The position numbers and the translations under genes were made by a program. Positions 50,341 to 61,014 of a stretch of DNA of 64,000 bases are shown piece after piece (position 1 is the first letter of the stretch; every line of letters begins with the position of its first letter). This DNA is from JBBQXK01 sp052387255 (lineage in GTDB: Bacteria > Pseudomonadota > Alphaproteobacteria > Rhodobacterales > Rhodobacteraceae), in assembly GCA_052387255.1 (NCBI GenBank), contig JBQTJI010000044.1:55616-119615 (forward strand). Direction: 5' to 3'. Below the pieces are notes generated by a model. That model ran no database searches, was not told where the DNA came from, and saw nothing but the letters and a program-made list of their open reading frames with translations.

Positions 50341-51873
50341 ATGAACGAGGCACGGGTCAGGTCGGGGCGGCAGGCACGGACCGCGCAGCGCGCCGCCAAG
50401 GGCGGCGGCATGGGCCGGCCCTATATCCTGCGCAACATCCCGACCTATGACGTGCTGTCCGAGGAGAACCTTCTGCGGATCGAGGCCGCCGCCGACCGGG
50501 TGCTGGCCGAGACGGGGATCGAGTTCCGCGACGATGCGGTGGCGCTGGACCACTGGCGGCGGGCGGGGGCGGACGTGCAGGGGGTGCTGGTGAAGTTCCC
50601 GCCGGGGATGCTGCGTGAAATCCTCAAGTCCTGCCCGGCGACCTTCACCCAGCACGCGCGCAACCCGGCGAATTCGGTGGTGATCGGCGGGCGGAACGTG
50701 GTGTTCAGCCCGGCCTACGGCAGCCCCTTTGTCATGGATCTGGACAAGGGCCGCCGCTTTGGCACGCTGGAGGATTTCCGCAACTTCATCAAGCTGGCGC
50801 AGTCCAGCCCGAATTTTCACCACTCGGGCGGCACCATCTGCGAACCGACCGACGTGGCGGTGAACAAGCGGCATCTGGACATGGTGATGGCGCATGTCGA
50901 ACTGTCCGACCGGCCCTTCATGGGGTCGGTCACGGCGGAATCCCGCGCCGAGGACAGCATCGACATGTGCCGCATCCTGTTCGGGGCGGATTTTGTCGAT
51001 GCGAACTGCGTGATCCTGGGCAATGTGAACGTCAATTCACCCCTGGTCTGGGACGGCACCATGACCAACTCCTTGCGCGCCTATGCGCGGGCCAACCAGG
51101 CGGCGGTGATCGTGCCCTTCATCCTGGGGGGTGCCATGGGTCCGGTGACGAACGCGGGCGGCATCGTTCAATCGCTGGCCGAGACCATGGCCGGTTGCGC
51201 GCTGACGCAACTGGAACGCAAGGGCGCGCCGGTGATCTTCGGCAACTTCCTGTCGTCGATGTCCCTGCGGTCGGGCAGCCCCACCTTCGGCACCCCCGAA
51301 CCCGCCATCGGATCCCAGGTCATCGGCCAGCTGGCCCGCCGCCTGAACCTGCCGCTGCGCTGTTCCGGCAACTTCACCACGTCGAAGCTGCCCGATGCCC
51401 AGGCGATGATGGAAGGCACCATGTCGATGCTGGCGGCGATCCACTGCGGGGCCAACTTCATCCTGCATTCGGCGGGGTTCCTGGACGGGCTGCTGTCGAT
51501 GTCCTACGAAAAGTTCATGATGGATGCCGACCTCTGCGGGGCCCTGCACGCCTATCTGGACGGGATCCGGATCGACGACGACCAGCTGGCGGTCGAGGCC
51601 TTTGCCGAGGTTGGTCCGGGCAACCATTTCTTCGGCTGTTCCCACACCATGGCGCATTACGAGACGGCGTTCTGGGACAGCGAGTTGTCCGACAACGAAC
51701 CCTTCGAGAAATGGGAGGCGGCAGGGTCGTCCGATGCCGCGACCCGCGCCAACCTGTTGTGGAAACGGCGGCTGTCCGAGTACGAGGCACCTGCCCTGGA
51801 TGCGGGCATCCGCGACGCGCTTTGCGACTTTGTCGCCCGGAAAAAGGGCGCTGCCGCCGACGCATGGTACTAA
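50341..51873 (+). CDS. MttB-superfamily methyltransferase (non-pyrrolysine)
   Basis: A 510-residue protein of the trimethylamine methyltransferase superfamily. 'LSEENLLRIEAAADRVLAET', 'GTLEDFRNFIKLAQSSPNFH', 'PFMGSVTAESRAEDS' and 'ALTQLERKGAPVIFGNFL' fit the TIM-barrel family that demethylates quaternary or tertiary amines to corrinoid cofactors. The coding frame is unbroken, so there is no amber pyrrolysine codon; substrates such as betaines are more likely than trimethylamine. No corrinoid protein gene is adjacent. The start is ATG at 50341. The cox-type genes follow 120 bp downstream. Confidence 0.8.
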   Translation: MNEARVRSGRQARTAQRAAKGGGMGRPYILRNIPTYDVLSEENLLRIEAAADRVLAETGIEFRDDAVALDHWRRAGADVQGVLVKFPPGMLREILKSCPATFTQHARNPANSVVIGGRNVVFSPAYGSPFVMDLDKGRRFGTLEDFRNFIKLAQSSPNFHHSGGTICEPTDVAVNKRHLDMVMAHVELSDRPFMGSVTAESRAEDSIDMCRILFGADFVDANCVILGNVNVNSPLVWDGTMTNSLRAYARANQAAVIVPFILGGAMGPVTNAGGIVQSLAETMAGCALTQLERKGAPVIFGNFLSSMSLRSGSPTFGTPEPAIGSQVIGQLARRLNLPLRCSGNFTTSKLPDAQAMMEGTMSMLAAIHCGANFILHSAGFLDGLLSMSYEKFMMDADLCGALHAYLDGIRIDDDQLAVEAFAEVGPGNHFFGCSHTMAHYETAFWDSELSDNEPFEKWEAAGSSDAATRANLLWKRRLSEYEAPALDAGIRDALCDFVARKKGAAADAWY

Positions 51874-51993
51874 AGAACATGTCGGCGGCGGCTTGTCAGA
51901 GCGGCTGCTTCTGATCTAGCCTTTCGGAACGTCGGGCCTCGCCAGGGCCCGGCTCTGCGCCACCTTGAGCGCGCCTTGGGAGGGGTCCGGCCT

Positions 51994-52527
51994 GTGCAAC
52001 TGAGCGATCAGCGCGACATCAAGGCTGCCCCCGAGGTGGTCTGGGCGGCGATCCTGAACCCAGAGGTGCTGCAGCAGGCGGTGCCGGGCTGCGAAAGCCT
52101 GACCGGCAGCGTGGCCGAGGGGTTCGAGGCGGTCGTGGTGCAGAAGGTCGGCCCGGTGAAGGCGCGGTTTACCGGGCTGGTGAAGATTTCCGACATCGTC
52201 GAGGGCCGCAGCCTGCGCATCTCGGGCGAGGGCAAGGGTGGGCCTGCGGGCTTTGCCAAGGGCGGGGCGAACGTGACGCTGACGCCGATCGAGGATGGCA
52301 CGCGGTTGGCCTACGAGGTCGAGGCGAACGTGGGCGGCAAGCTGGCGCAGCTGGGCAGCCGGATCATCGACGGCTTTGCCAAGAAGATGGCGGATGATTT
52401 TTTTCAGCGGTTCCAGGATGCGGTCGAGGGGCCGGACGAGGCGGACCCCGAGGCGGACCCCGTGACCGATGCCGAGGGGTCCGCAGAGACCCCCAGGAAG
52501 GGATGGTTCCGCCGCCTGATCGGCTGA
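51994..52527 (+). CDS. coxG: CoxG-like SRPBCC protein
   Basis: A 177-residue protein. 'QLSDQRDIKAAPEVVWAAIL', 'LQQAVPGCESL', 'VKARFTGLVKISDI' and 'LAYEVEANVGGKLAQLGSRI' are the CO-dehydrogenase subunit G pattern. CoxG proteins recruit or assist the molybdenum hydroxylase at the membrane. The start is GTG at 51994 with GGGAGGGG upstream; the C-terminal tail is acidic, then basic (KGWFRRLIG). coxS follows 49 bp later. Confidence 0.85.
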   Translation: MQLSDQRDIKAAPEVVWAAILNPEVLQQAVPGCESLTGSVAEGFEAVVVQKVGPVKARFTGLVKISDIVEGRSLRISGEGKGGPAGFAKGGANVTLTPIEDGTRLAYEVEANVGGKLAQLGSRIIDGFAKKMADDFFQRFQDAVEGPDEADPEADPVTDAEGSAETPRKGWFRRLIG

Positions 52528-52576
52528 CCGCCCCGGACCAGAGACGATACCCAGGAATGACCAAGGGAGGATGACC

Positions 52577-53062
52577 ATGACGAAAGTCACGATGACCGTG
52601 AACGGCAAGGCGGCATCGGCAGAAGCCGAGGGGCGGACGCTGCTGTCGGCCTGGCTGCGCGAGGGGCTGGGCCTGACCGGCACGCATGTCGGCTGCGACA
52701 CGTCGCAATGCGGTGCCTGCGTCGTGCATGTGGATGGCCAGCCGGTGAAAAGCTGTTCGGTCTTCGCGATGGACGTGGCGGGTGCATCCGTGCGCACCAT
52801 CGAGGGGATGGCCAATGCCGACGGCAGCCTTGGCGTGGTGCAGCAGGCGTTCCAGGACCATCACGGGCTGCAATGCGGGTTCTGCACGCCGGGCATGGTG
52901 ATGTCGGCGGCAGCACTGCTGAGCGTGAACGCGCAGCCCACCGAACACGAGGTGCGCCATTACCTTGAAGGCAACATCTGCCGCTGCACGGGATACCACA
53001 ACATCGTCAAGGCGGTGATGGCGGCGTCCGGGCAGGACGTGGGGGCCATCGCGGCCGAGTGA
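52577..53062 (+). CDS. coxS: CO dehydrogenase-like small subunit (2Fe-2S)
   Basis: A 161-residue electron-transfer subunit of a xanthine-oxidase-family hydroxylase. The plant-type cluster is in 'GCDTSQCGACVVHVDG' plus a later Cys, and the second cluster is in 'LQCGFCTPGM' and 'NICRCTGYHNI'. ATG at 52577 is chosen because GGAGG lies at 52566-52570, too near the ATG at 52571. It precedes coxL across a palindromic repeat. Confidence 0.9.
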   Translation: MTKVTMTVNGKAASAEAEGRTLLSAWLREGLGLTGTHVGCDTSQCGACVVHVDGQPVKSCSVFAMDVAGASVRTIEGMANADGSLGVVQQAFQDHHGLQCGFCTPGMVMSAAALLSVNAQPTEHEVRHYLEGNICRCTGYHNIVKAVMAASGQDVGAIAAE

Positions 53063-53071
53063 ACGCGAAGC

Positions 53072-53129
53072 GGTGCGTGCAAGCACGCACCCTACGGAGC
53101 ATGGGGTAGGGTGCGTGCTTGCACGCACC
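53072..53129. repeat. Perfect long palindromic repeat between coxS and coxL
   Basis: Two 24-bp arms (53072-53095 and 53106-53129), perfectly inverted, separated by 10 bases. Each arm is itself nearly self-complementary (GGTGCGTGCAAGCACGCACC). The 24-bp unit occurs also at 26965-26988. An RNA hairpin here could set the ratio of coxS to coxL. Confidence 0.8.
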
Positions 53130-53186
53130 ATTTACACGAGACGCCCCGCCATTCCGCGAGGGCATCAAGCGATCAGGGAGAGACAA

Positions 53187-55562
53187 ATGCCCAAAGACGG
53201 TGGCATCGGCGCCAGCACCAAGCGGCGCGAGGACGTGCGGTTCCTGACAGGCAAGGGCCGCTATACCGACGACATCAACATCCGGGGCCAGTTGTACGCG
53301 CATTTCGTGCGGTCCGATGTGGCGCACGGCATGATCAACGGCATCGACACCGCGGCGGCCGAAGGCATGCCCGGCGTGCACCGCATCTTCACCGCCAAGG
53401 ACTTTGCCGCCGTGGGTGGCCTTCCCTGCGGCTGGCAGGTGACCGACCGCTTCGGCAAGGTCATGCAAGAGCCCAAGCACCCGGTGCTGGCCGACGGCAA
53501 GGTGCGCCATGTCGGCGACCCGGTCGCGATGATCGTCGCGGATACCTACGAACAGGCCCGCGACGCGGGCGAGGCGCTGGGGATCGACATCACCGAACTG
53601 CCCGCCGTGATCGACATGAAGGCTGCGGTGGCCGAGGGATCGCCCAAGGTGCATGACGACCTGGCCTCGAACCTCTGCTACGACTGGGGGTTCGTCGAGG
53701 ACAACAAGGGCGCGGTCAACGCGGCCTTCGATGCGGCCGCCCGTGTGGTCAGCCTGGAACTGGTGAACAACCGCCTGGTCGCCAACCCGATGGAGCCGCG
53801 CGTCGCCGTGGGCGATTTCGAGTCCCACAACGACCAGCACACGCTGTACACCACCAGCCAGAACCCCCATGTCATCCGCCTGCTGCTGGGGGCCTTTGTC
53901 CTGGGCATCCCCGAGCACAAGCTGCGCGTGGTGGCCCCCGATGTGGGCGGGGGGTTCGGCTCGAAGATCTTCCACTATGCCGAAGAGGCGGCGGTGGTGT
54001 TCGCGGCCAAGCAGTTGCGCCGCCCGGTGAAGTGGACCGCCAGCCGGTCCGAGGCGTTCATCACCGATGCCCATGGCCGCGACCATGTGACCAAGATCGA
54101 ACTGGCGCTCGACGCCGACCACAATTTCAAGGCGATCCGCACCGACACCTATGCCAACATGGGGGCCTATCTGTCGACCTTCGCGCCCTCGGTGCCGACC
54201 TGGCTGCACGGCACGCTGATGGCGGGCAACTACAAGACGCCGCTGATCTATGTGAACGTGAAGGCGGTGTTCACCAACACCGTGCCGGTCGATGCCTATC
54301 GCGGCGCGGGCCGCCCCGAGGCGACGTTCCAGCTGGAACGCCTGATCGACAAGGCGGCGCGCGAACTGGGCGTCGATCCGGTGGAACTGCGGCGCAAAAA
54401 TTTCGTCACGCCCGACATGTTCCCCTACCAGACGCCGGTGGCCGTGGTCTATGACACCGGCAACTACCAGGCGACGACCGACAAGCTGCTGGAAATCTCG
54501 GACCGCGCGGGGTTCGAGGCGCGGGCGGCGGCATCGAAGGCCAAGGGCCTGCTGCGCGGCTACGGCTTTGCCCATTACATCGAGGCCTGCGGCATCGCGC
54601 CGTCGAACCTTGTGGGGCAGCTTGGCGCGCGCGCGGGGCTGTATGAAAGTGCCACGGTGCGGGTCAACGCCACGGGGTCAATCTCGGTCATGACCGGGTC
54701 GCACAGCCACGGGCAGGGGCACGAGACGTCGTTCGCGCAAGTGGTGTCCGAGATGATCGGCATCGATGCGTCCCAGATCGACATCGTCCACGGCGACACC
54801 GCCAACACGCCGATGGGGATGGGCACCTATGGCTCGCGGTCCCTCGCCGTCGGCGGGTCGGCCATCGTCAAGGCCACGAACAAGATCATCAACAAGGCCA
54901 AAAAGATCGCCAGCCACCTGCTCGAGGCCGCCGAGGGCGACATCGAGCTGAAGGACGGCAAGTTCACCGTCGCGGGCACCGACAAGTCGGTCGACTGGGT
55001 GGGGGTGACACTGGCGGCCTATGTGCCCCACAACTATCCCCTGGAAAGCCTGGAACCGGGGCTGGAGGAGACGGCGTTCTATGACCCGTCGAACTTCACC
55101 TATCCCGCCGGTGCCTATGCCTGCGAGGTCGAGGTGGACCCCGAGACGGGCAAGGTCACCGTCGCGGCCTTCAGTGCGGCGGACGACTTCGGCAATGTGG
55201 TGAACCCGATGATCGTGACGGGGCAGGTGCATGGCGGGGTGGCCCAGGGTATCGGGCAGGCCCTGCTGGAAAACTGCGCCTATGACGAGAACGGGCAGCT
55301 TCTGTCGGGGTCCTACATGGACTATGCGATGCCGCGCGCCGACGACCTGCCGATGTATGCGGTGGACCATTCCTGCGTCACGCCCTGCACGCACAACCCC
55401 CTGGGGGTAAAGGGCTGCGGCGAGGCGGGGGCGATCGGGTCGCCGCCTGCTGTGGTCAACGCGGTGATTGACGCGCTGCACCGGGGCGGTCACACGAACG
55501 TCACCCATATCGACATGCCGCTGACGCCGTCGCGCGTCTGGGCTGCGATCAACGGCCACTGA
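53187..55562 (+). CDS. coxL: CO dehydrogenase-like large subunit, form II
   Basis: A 791-residue molybdopterin hydroxylase subunit. 'RREDVRFLTGKGRYTDDINI', 'DVGGGFGSK' and 'GVKGCGEAGAIGSPPAV' are family motifs. The active-site loop reads AYRGAGR, the form II signature, not the AYXCSFR of true form I CO dehydrogenases; CO oxidation is therefore uncertain and another substrate is possible. The ATG at 53187 follows AGGGAGAGACA. It is flanked by coxS and coxM in form II order (S-L-M). Confidence 0.9.
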   Translation: MPKDGGIGASTKRREDVRFLTGKGRYTDDINIRGQLYAHFVRSDVAHGMINGIDTAAAEGMPGVHRIFTAKDFAAVGGLPCGWQVTDRFGKVMQEPKHPVLADGKVRHVGDPVAMIVADTYEQARDAGEALGIDITELPAVIDMKAAVAEGSPKVHDDLASNLCYDWGFVEDNKGAVNAAFDAAARVVSLELVNNRLVANPMEPRVAVGDFESHNDQHTLYTTSQNPHVIRLLLGAFVLGIPEHKLRVVAPDVGGGFGSKIFHYAEEAAVVFAAKQLRRPVKWTASRSEAFITDAHGRDHVTKIELALDADHNFKAIRTDTYANMGAYLSTFAPSVPTWLHGTLMAGNYKTPLIYVNVKAVFTNTVPVDAYRGAGRPEATFQLERLIDKAARELGVDPVELRRKNFVTPDMFPYQTPVAVVYDTGNYQATTDKLLEISDRAGFEARAAASKAKGLLRGYGFAHYIEACGIAPSNLVGQLGARAGLYESATVRVNATGSISVMTGSHSHGQGHETSFAQVVSEMIGIDASQIDIVHGDTANTPMGMGTYGSRSLAVGGSAIVKATNKIINKAKKIASHLLEAAEGDIELKDGKFTVAGTDKSVDWVGVTLAAYVPHNYPLESLEPGLEETAFYDPSNFTYPAGAYACEVEVDPETGKVTVAAFSAADDFGNVVNPMIVTGQVHGGVAQGIGQALLENCAYDENGQLLSGSYMDYAMPRADDLPMYAVDHSCVTPCTHNPLGVKGCGEAGAIGSPPAVVNAVIDALHRGGHTNVTHIDMPLTPSRVWAAINGH

Positions 55563-55573
55563 GGGAGGATCAG

Positions 55574-56362
55574 ATGCACAACTTCGAATTCGTGAAACCC
55601 TCGACCATCGCCGATGCGGTGGCGGCGCTCGCCGGTGACGGGGCGCAGGCGCTGTCGGGGGGCCAGACGCTGACCCCCACGATGAAGCAGCGGCTGGCCG
55701 CGCCCTCGGTGCTGGTGTCGCTGACCGGCATTTCCGAGATGAAGGGGGTCTGCCTGGGGGATGGCGGGCTGTCGATCGGCGGGGCCACGCCCCATGCGGT
55801 TGTGGCGAAAGAGGCGGCGGCGCATTATCCGGCGCTGGCGGCGCTTGCCGGGCAGATCGGCGACCCTGCAGTGCGCACGCGGGGCACCATCGGCGGGTCG
55901 GTCGCCAACAACGACCCCTCGGCCTGCTACCCCTCGGCGGTGCTGGCCTCGGGGGCCACGGTGGTGACCAACCGGCGGCGGATCGCGGCCGATGATTTCT
56001 TCACCGGCATGTTCGCGACCGCGCTGGACGAGGGCGAGATCATCACCGAGGTGGTGTTCCCGATCCCGCAGAAGGCGCACTATGCCAAGTTCGTGCAACC
56101 GGCCAGCCGGTTCGCGCTGACCGGGGTGTTCGTCGCCAAGTACGCCGGTGGCGTGCGGGTGGCGGTGACGGGGGCGTCGAACAACGGCGTGTTCCGCTGG
56201 ACGGCGGCGGAGACGGCTCTGTCGGCCAACTTCTCCGCCGCAGCGGTGGCCGGCCTTTCGGCCCCGGCGGACGACATGATCAACGACCTGCACGGCACGG
56301 CGGCCTATCGCGCGCATCTGGTGGGCGTGATGACGAAACGCGCGGTGGCGGCGGCACACTGA
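55574..56362 (+). CDS. coxM: CO dehydrogenase-like medium subunit (FAD)
   Basis: A 262-residue FAD-binding subunit. 'ALSGGQTLTPTMKQRLA' and 'RTRGTIGGSVANNDPSA' are the flavin motifs of this family. It transfers electrons from the iron-sulfur subunit to an acceptor. GGGAGGATCAG precedes the ATG, 11 bp after the coxL stop. It is the last gene of the cluster and converges on ureG across a terminator. Confidence 0.9.
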   Translation: MHNFEFVKPSTIADAVAALAGDGAQALSGGQTLTPTMKQRLAAPSVLVSLTGISEMKGVCLGDGGLSIGGATPHAVVAKEAAAHYPALAALAGQIGDPAVRTRGTIGGSVANNDPSACYPSAVLASGATVVTNRRRIAADDFFTGMFATALDEGEIITEVVFPIPQKAHYAKFVQPASRFALTGVFVAKYAGGVRVAVTGASNNGVFRWTAAETALSANFSAAAVAGLSAPADDMINDLHGTAAYRAHLVGVMTKRAVAAAH

Positions 56363-56371
56363 CAGCGGCGC

Positions 56372-56396
56372 GACCGGGGGCATTTCGCCCCCGGTC
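56372..56396. terminator. Hairpin terminator between coxM and ureG
   Basis: GACCGGGGGC (56372-56381) and GCCCCCGGTC (56387-56396) are perfect 10-bp arms with a 5-base loop, in the 36-bp gap between convergent coxM and ureG. No T-run; a GC-rich bidirectional terminator. Confidence 0.7.
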
Positions 56397-56398
56397 GG

Positions 56399-57004
56399 TC
56401 AGCGCAGGCCGCCTGCGTGGCGGATGAAGGCCACCACTTCGGCCACGCCCTGCCCATGGCGCAACTGCGCCATGACATAGGGGCGCTTGCCGCGCGCCGC
56501 GCGCGTGTCGGACTCCAGCAGCGCCAGATCGACGCCCACGTGGGGCGCAAGGTCGGTCTTGTTCACCACCAAGAGGTCCGACCGCGCCAGCCCCGGCCCG
56601 CGCTTGCGCGGGATGTCCTGGCCTGCCGCCGTGTCGATGACATAGATCGACAGGTCCGCCAGTTCCGGGCTGAAGGTCGCCGCCAGATTGTCGCCACCCG
56701 ATTCGATCAGGATCAGGTCCAGGCCGGGGATCGACCGGTTCAGGTCGGCCACGGCGGCCAGGTTGATCGAGGCATCCTCGCGGATCGCCGTGTGGGGGCA
56801 GCCGCCGGTTTCCACCCCCCGGATGCGGTCGGCGGGCAGGGCCTGCGCGCGCAAGAGGTACTCGGCATCCTCGCGCGTGTAGATGTCGTTGGTGATCGCG
56901 GCTATCGACCAGCGGTCGCGCATGGCGATGCACAGCTTTTCCGTCAGCGTGGTCTTGCCCGCGCCCACCGGGCCGCCGATGCCGACACGGAGAGGACCGT
57001 TCAT
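56399..57004 (-). CDS. ureG: Urease accessory GTPase
   Basis: A 201-residue SIMIBI GTPase delivering nickel to urease. P-loop 'GIGGPVGAGKTTLTEKL', 'VETGGCPHTAIREDASIN' with the metal-binding Cys-Pro-His, and 'LLVVNKTDLAPHVG' are all present. Its start overlaps the ureF stop by 4 bp. It is the last gene of the urease operon. Confidence 0.97.
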   Translation of the reverse strand: MNGPLRVGIGGPVGAGKTTLTEKLCIAMRDRWSIAAITNDIYTREDAEYLLRAQALPADRIRGVETGGCPHTAIREDASINLAAVADLNRSIPGLDLILIESGGDNLAATFSPELADLSIYVIDTAAGQDIPRKRGPGLARSDLLVVNKTDLAPHVGVDLALLESDTRAARGKRPYVMAQLRHGQGVAEVVAFIRHAGGLR

Positions 57005-57684
57005 GTGCGGAAGATCCTGACGTCCAGCGTTTCGTGGCGGGCCGATGCGATGTCGGCGCGGATCGCGGCGCTGCCGATGGCCGACAGGGGGGCACCCGCC
57101 GCCGCGTCCGCCAGCCGCAGGATCAGCGGATGCAAGGCCGACAGCAGGCGCTGCCCCTCGGTCTGGCCCATCGGCAGGAACCGCACGGCGGCCAGCACCA
57201 GCATGGTCGCGAACCCCTGCAAGGCCAGCGACAGCACCAGCGGCACCGGCAGCGCCAGCGGGGCCGCCGCACGGCCAAGCGCCACGGGCAAGGGGGCCGG
57301 GGGGTGGCCGGTGCCGTTCAGCGCGTTGGTGGCCAGCGTCAGGGCCGCGCCCATCTCTTCGGTCTCGCGCAGCCGTTCGCCCGTGGCGCAGAGCGCCCGC
57401 GCAAGGGCTGTCAGCCCGTCATGGTCGGCCCCCGGCTGCAGCGCATGGGCCAGAAGCACCGCATCGGTCCGTCCCGCGCCATGGGCCAGCACATCACCGA
57501 TCCAGTCGCCGACCTGCGCCGGGGTCGTGACATGGCCAAGCGCGATGGCGGCCTCCAGCCCGTGCGAATAAGCGAAGCTGCCCACGGGAAAGGCGGGCGA
57601 CAGCCATTGCACCAGGGTGAGCAGGGCGGTCCGGTCGATCTGTGCGGGGTCGGGAAGGACGGGCGCAGAGGGGTGGGCGGTCAT
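57001..57684 (-). CDS. ureF: Urease accessory protein UreF
   Basis: A 227-residue helical protein that joins UreG to the urease apoenzyme during nickel insertion. 'TLVQWLSPAFPVGSFAYSHG', 'AHGAGRTDAVLLAHAL' and 'RAALPADIA'-type C-terminal helices fit the family. It overlaps both ureE and ureG by 4 bp. Confidence 0.92.
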   Translation of the reverse strand: MTAHPSAPVLPDPAQIDRTALLTLVQWLSPAFPVGSFAYSHGLEAAIALGHVTTPAQVGDWIGDVLAHGAGRTDAVLLAHALQPGADHDGLTALARALCATGERLRETEEMGAALTLATNALNGTGHPPAPLPVALGRAAAPLALPVPLVLSLALQGFATMLVLAAVRFLPMGQTEGQRLLSALHPLILRLADAAAGAPLSAIGSAAIRADIASARHETLDVRIFRT

Positions 57685-58310
57685 GTGTCGTCGCCGAAGG
57701 GGCCGTCGGCGGGCAGGTCCTCGGGTTCGACATGCTGCACGCGGCCGGTGCGCGACAGGACCGTGGGCTTGCGCGCCGCCGGTTCGTCGCTGTGGTCGTG
57801 GTCATGTCCATGGTCATGCCCATGCTCATGCCCCATCGTCCGGCCCAGGCCATAGGCCCCGCCGACGGGCGTGAAGGGTTCTGACACCGCCCGCAAGCCG
57901 GCCCCCAGTTGCGCCAGCATCACCGCCAGCACATGGTCCTGACGGATCAGCAGGCGGTCCGGCTCGATCTGGCAGGGGGTGTGGCGGTTGCCGATGTGCC
58001 AGGCAACGGCTGTCAGGTGCGGGCCGGAAATCTCAAGCAGCGGCTCCTCGGCGGCAACCACCTCGATCAGGCGACCGTCCTCCAGCACGAAGGCATCGCC
58101 GTGATCGACGTGGGTGACCTGCGCCAGGTTCACGACAAAGGTTTCCTCGTGGACCGTTTCCAGCCGCTTGCGGCGCAGTAACCGCTCGTCATAGGTCAGC
58201 ACGACGCGGTCATGGGCCCCGGTCCAGCCGCCCGCCCGCGCGATGCCCGTGGCGGGGGGCAGCGCCTCGGGCGGCAGGTCGTGGCTGTGCGGTTCGGGCG
58301 TGTCTTGCAT
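57681..58310 (-). CDS. ureE: Urease nickel chaperone UreE
   Basis: A 209-residue protein. The core 'DRVVLTYDERLLRRKRLETV', 'LVVNLAQVTHVDHGDAFVLE'-like segment (NLAQVTHVDHGDAF) and 'AWHIGNRHTPCQIE' are UreE motifs. A C-terminal His tract, 'HEHGHDHGHDHDH', would bind several nickel ions. ATG at 58310 is used; a GTG at 58322 is possible. The gap of 237 bp to the DUF1127 gene contains an unrelated palindromic repeat. Confidence 0.9.
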   Translation of the reverse strand: MQDTPEPHSHDLPPEALPPATGIARAGGWTGAHDRVVLTYDERLLRRKRLETVHEETFVVNLAQVTHVDHGDAFVLEDGRLIEVVAAEEPLLEISGPHLTAVAWHIGNRHTPCQIEPDRLLIRQDHVLAVMLAQLGAGLRAVSEPFTPVGGAYGLGRTMGHEHGHDHGHDHDHSDEPAARKPTVLSRTGRVQHVEPEDLPADGPFGDDT

Positions 58311-58437
58311 CGGCGGACTCACAGGGCGCTAGCGCACAGGATAGTGTGCAGCGCGCCTGGCTGTCCATCGACGCCGGACGGCCGCTGGCCTGGAAACTGT
58401 CATGCCCAATGTGTTCACGGCATCGCCATGCGGTCCG

Positions 58438-58517
58438 ATCATCCCGGCGAAGGCCGGGATCCCGATCCCTTGCGCGCAGACCATCGGGGCCCCGGCCTTC
58501 GCCGGGGCGACCGGTCA
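58438..58517. repeat. CCCGGCGAAGGCCGGG-type palindromic repeat
   Basis: Two inverted palindromic halves, ATCCCGGCGAAGGCCGGGAT at 58441-58460 and CCCCGGCCTTCGCCGGGG near 58490-58507, in the ureE/DUF1127 gap. Such GAAGGCCGGG hairpins are dispersed in many alphaproteobacteria (from general knowledge). Confidence 0.65.
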
Positions 58518-58547
58518 TGTCTTGAACCCGGATGAACGCGACAGGCT

Positions 58548-58766
58548 CTAAAGCAGGCTTCGCGGCCCGAAGATGCGCTGCACTTCGGCGGCACGCGTGG
58601 TGCCCCGCGCGGCCAGGTCGGCATCGGACAGGGCGTTCAGGCGGCGGACGTCCTCGGCCATGCTGCCCGAGTTGGCCAGAAGCCAGACTGCCTCGCCCGC
58701 CGCGTGCAGGATGCGGGACACAAGGCCGGTCAGGCGGGCCGGTGCGGTCGTGGTGAAGTAAGCCAT
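58548..58766 (-). CDS. DUF1127-type small protein
   Basis: A 72-residue protein. 'LNALSDADLAARGTTRAAEV' is the DUF1127 (YjiS-like) C-terminal motif; the N-terminus has a hydrophobic helix. DUF1127 proteins are small, basic, often stress-regulated and in some species RNA-binding. It is within the urease operon between ureC and ureE. The start at 58766 (MAYFTTTAPA) follows GGGGG. Confidence 0.7.
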   Translation of the reverse strand: MAYFTTTAPARLTGLVSRILHAAGEAVWLLANSGSMAEDVRRLNALSDADLAARGTTRAAEVQRIFGPRSLL

Positions 58767-58886
58767 GGAAACCCCCAAGCGGACGTACGGGTTGTTCCCT
58801 CCCCTGCCCATGAAGGTGCGCCGACGGGGTGACAGGCGCAATCCGCCGCGCTGCATTGCCGGGTTGCATGACCTGCATGGCGATGA

Positions 58887-60596
<1,710 letters not shown>

Positions 60597-60600
60597 GGGG

Positions 60601-61014
60601 TCAGACTCCGGCTTGCAGAAGGGTAAAGGTGGGAAGCTGACCGGCGGCGCGGTCGAAGGTCAATGTAGAGCTGGCCCCGACGACACGACCGATCTCGCCC
60701 AGGAAATGATCGGCAAAACCCGCACCGCCCTGCGCGAAAGTGGACAGCGCGCGGGTCAGGGCCGCCGCGTGTTCGACCTGAACCCTCGCGTCCTCGGTCA
60801 GGCGGGCAAGAACTGCCGCAGTCGAATCCCGGTCGAGGCGGAGGCGTGTGCGCAATAGCCATGAAAGCTCGGCCAAGACCACTGACGTGACGAACACAGT
60901 GGCACCCGCGTCATCGACCGCCTGCCCGACCGCCGCGACCTGCGGCCCATCTTCGGGCGGCAGGATATCGGCAAGAAGCCAGCGGAGCAGGGCATTGGTG
61001 TCGAGCGCGATCAC
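60601..61014 (-). CDS. vapC: PIN-domain toxin
   Basis: A 137-residue VapC-type ribonuclease. Conserved acids are in 'MIALDTNALLRW', 'VVLAELSWLLR' and 'GGAGFADHFLGEIGR', the family's metal centre. It starts within the last codons of the AbrB-type antitoxin (4-bp overlap). It lies 4 bp after the ureC start side, so transcription continues from it into ureC. Confidence 0.88.
   Translation of the reverse strand: MIALDTNALLRWLLADILPPEDGPQVAAVGQAVDDAGATVFVTSVVLAELSWLLRTRLRLDRDSTAAVLARLTEDARVQVEHAAALTRALSTFAQGGAGFADHFLGEIGRVVGASSTLTFDRAAGQLPTFTLLQAGV

Noticed and set aside
50341..51873. Pyrrolysine-containing trimethylamine methyltransferase
   Set aside because: No in-frame amber codon occurs inside the gene, and no pyl genes or corrinoid partner are in the window.
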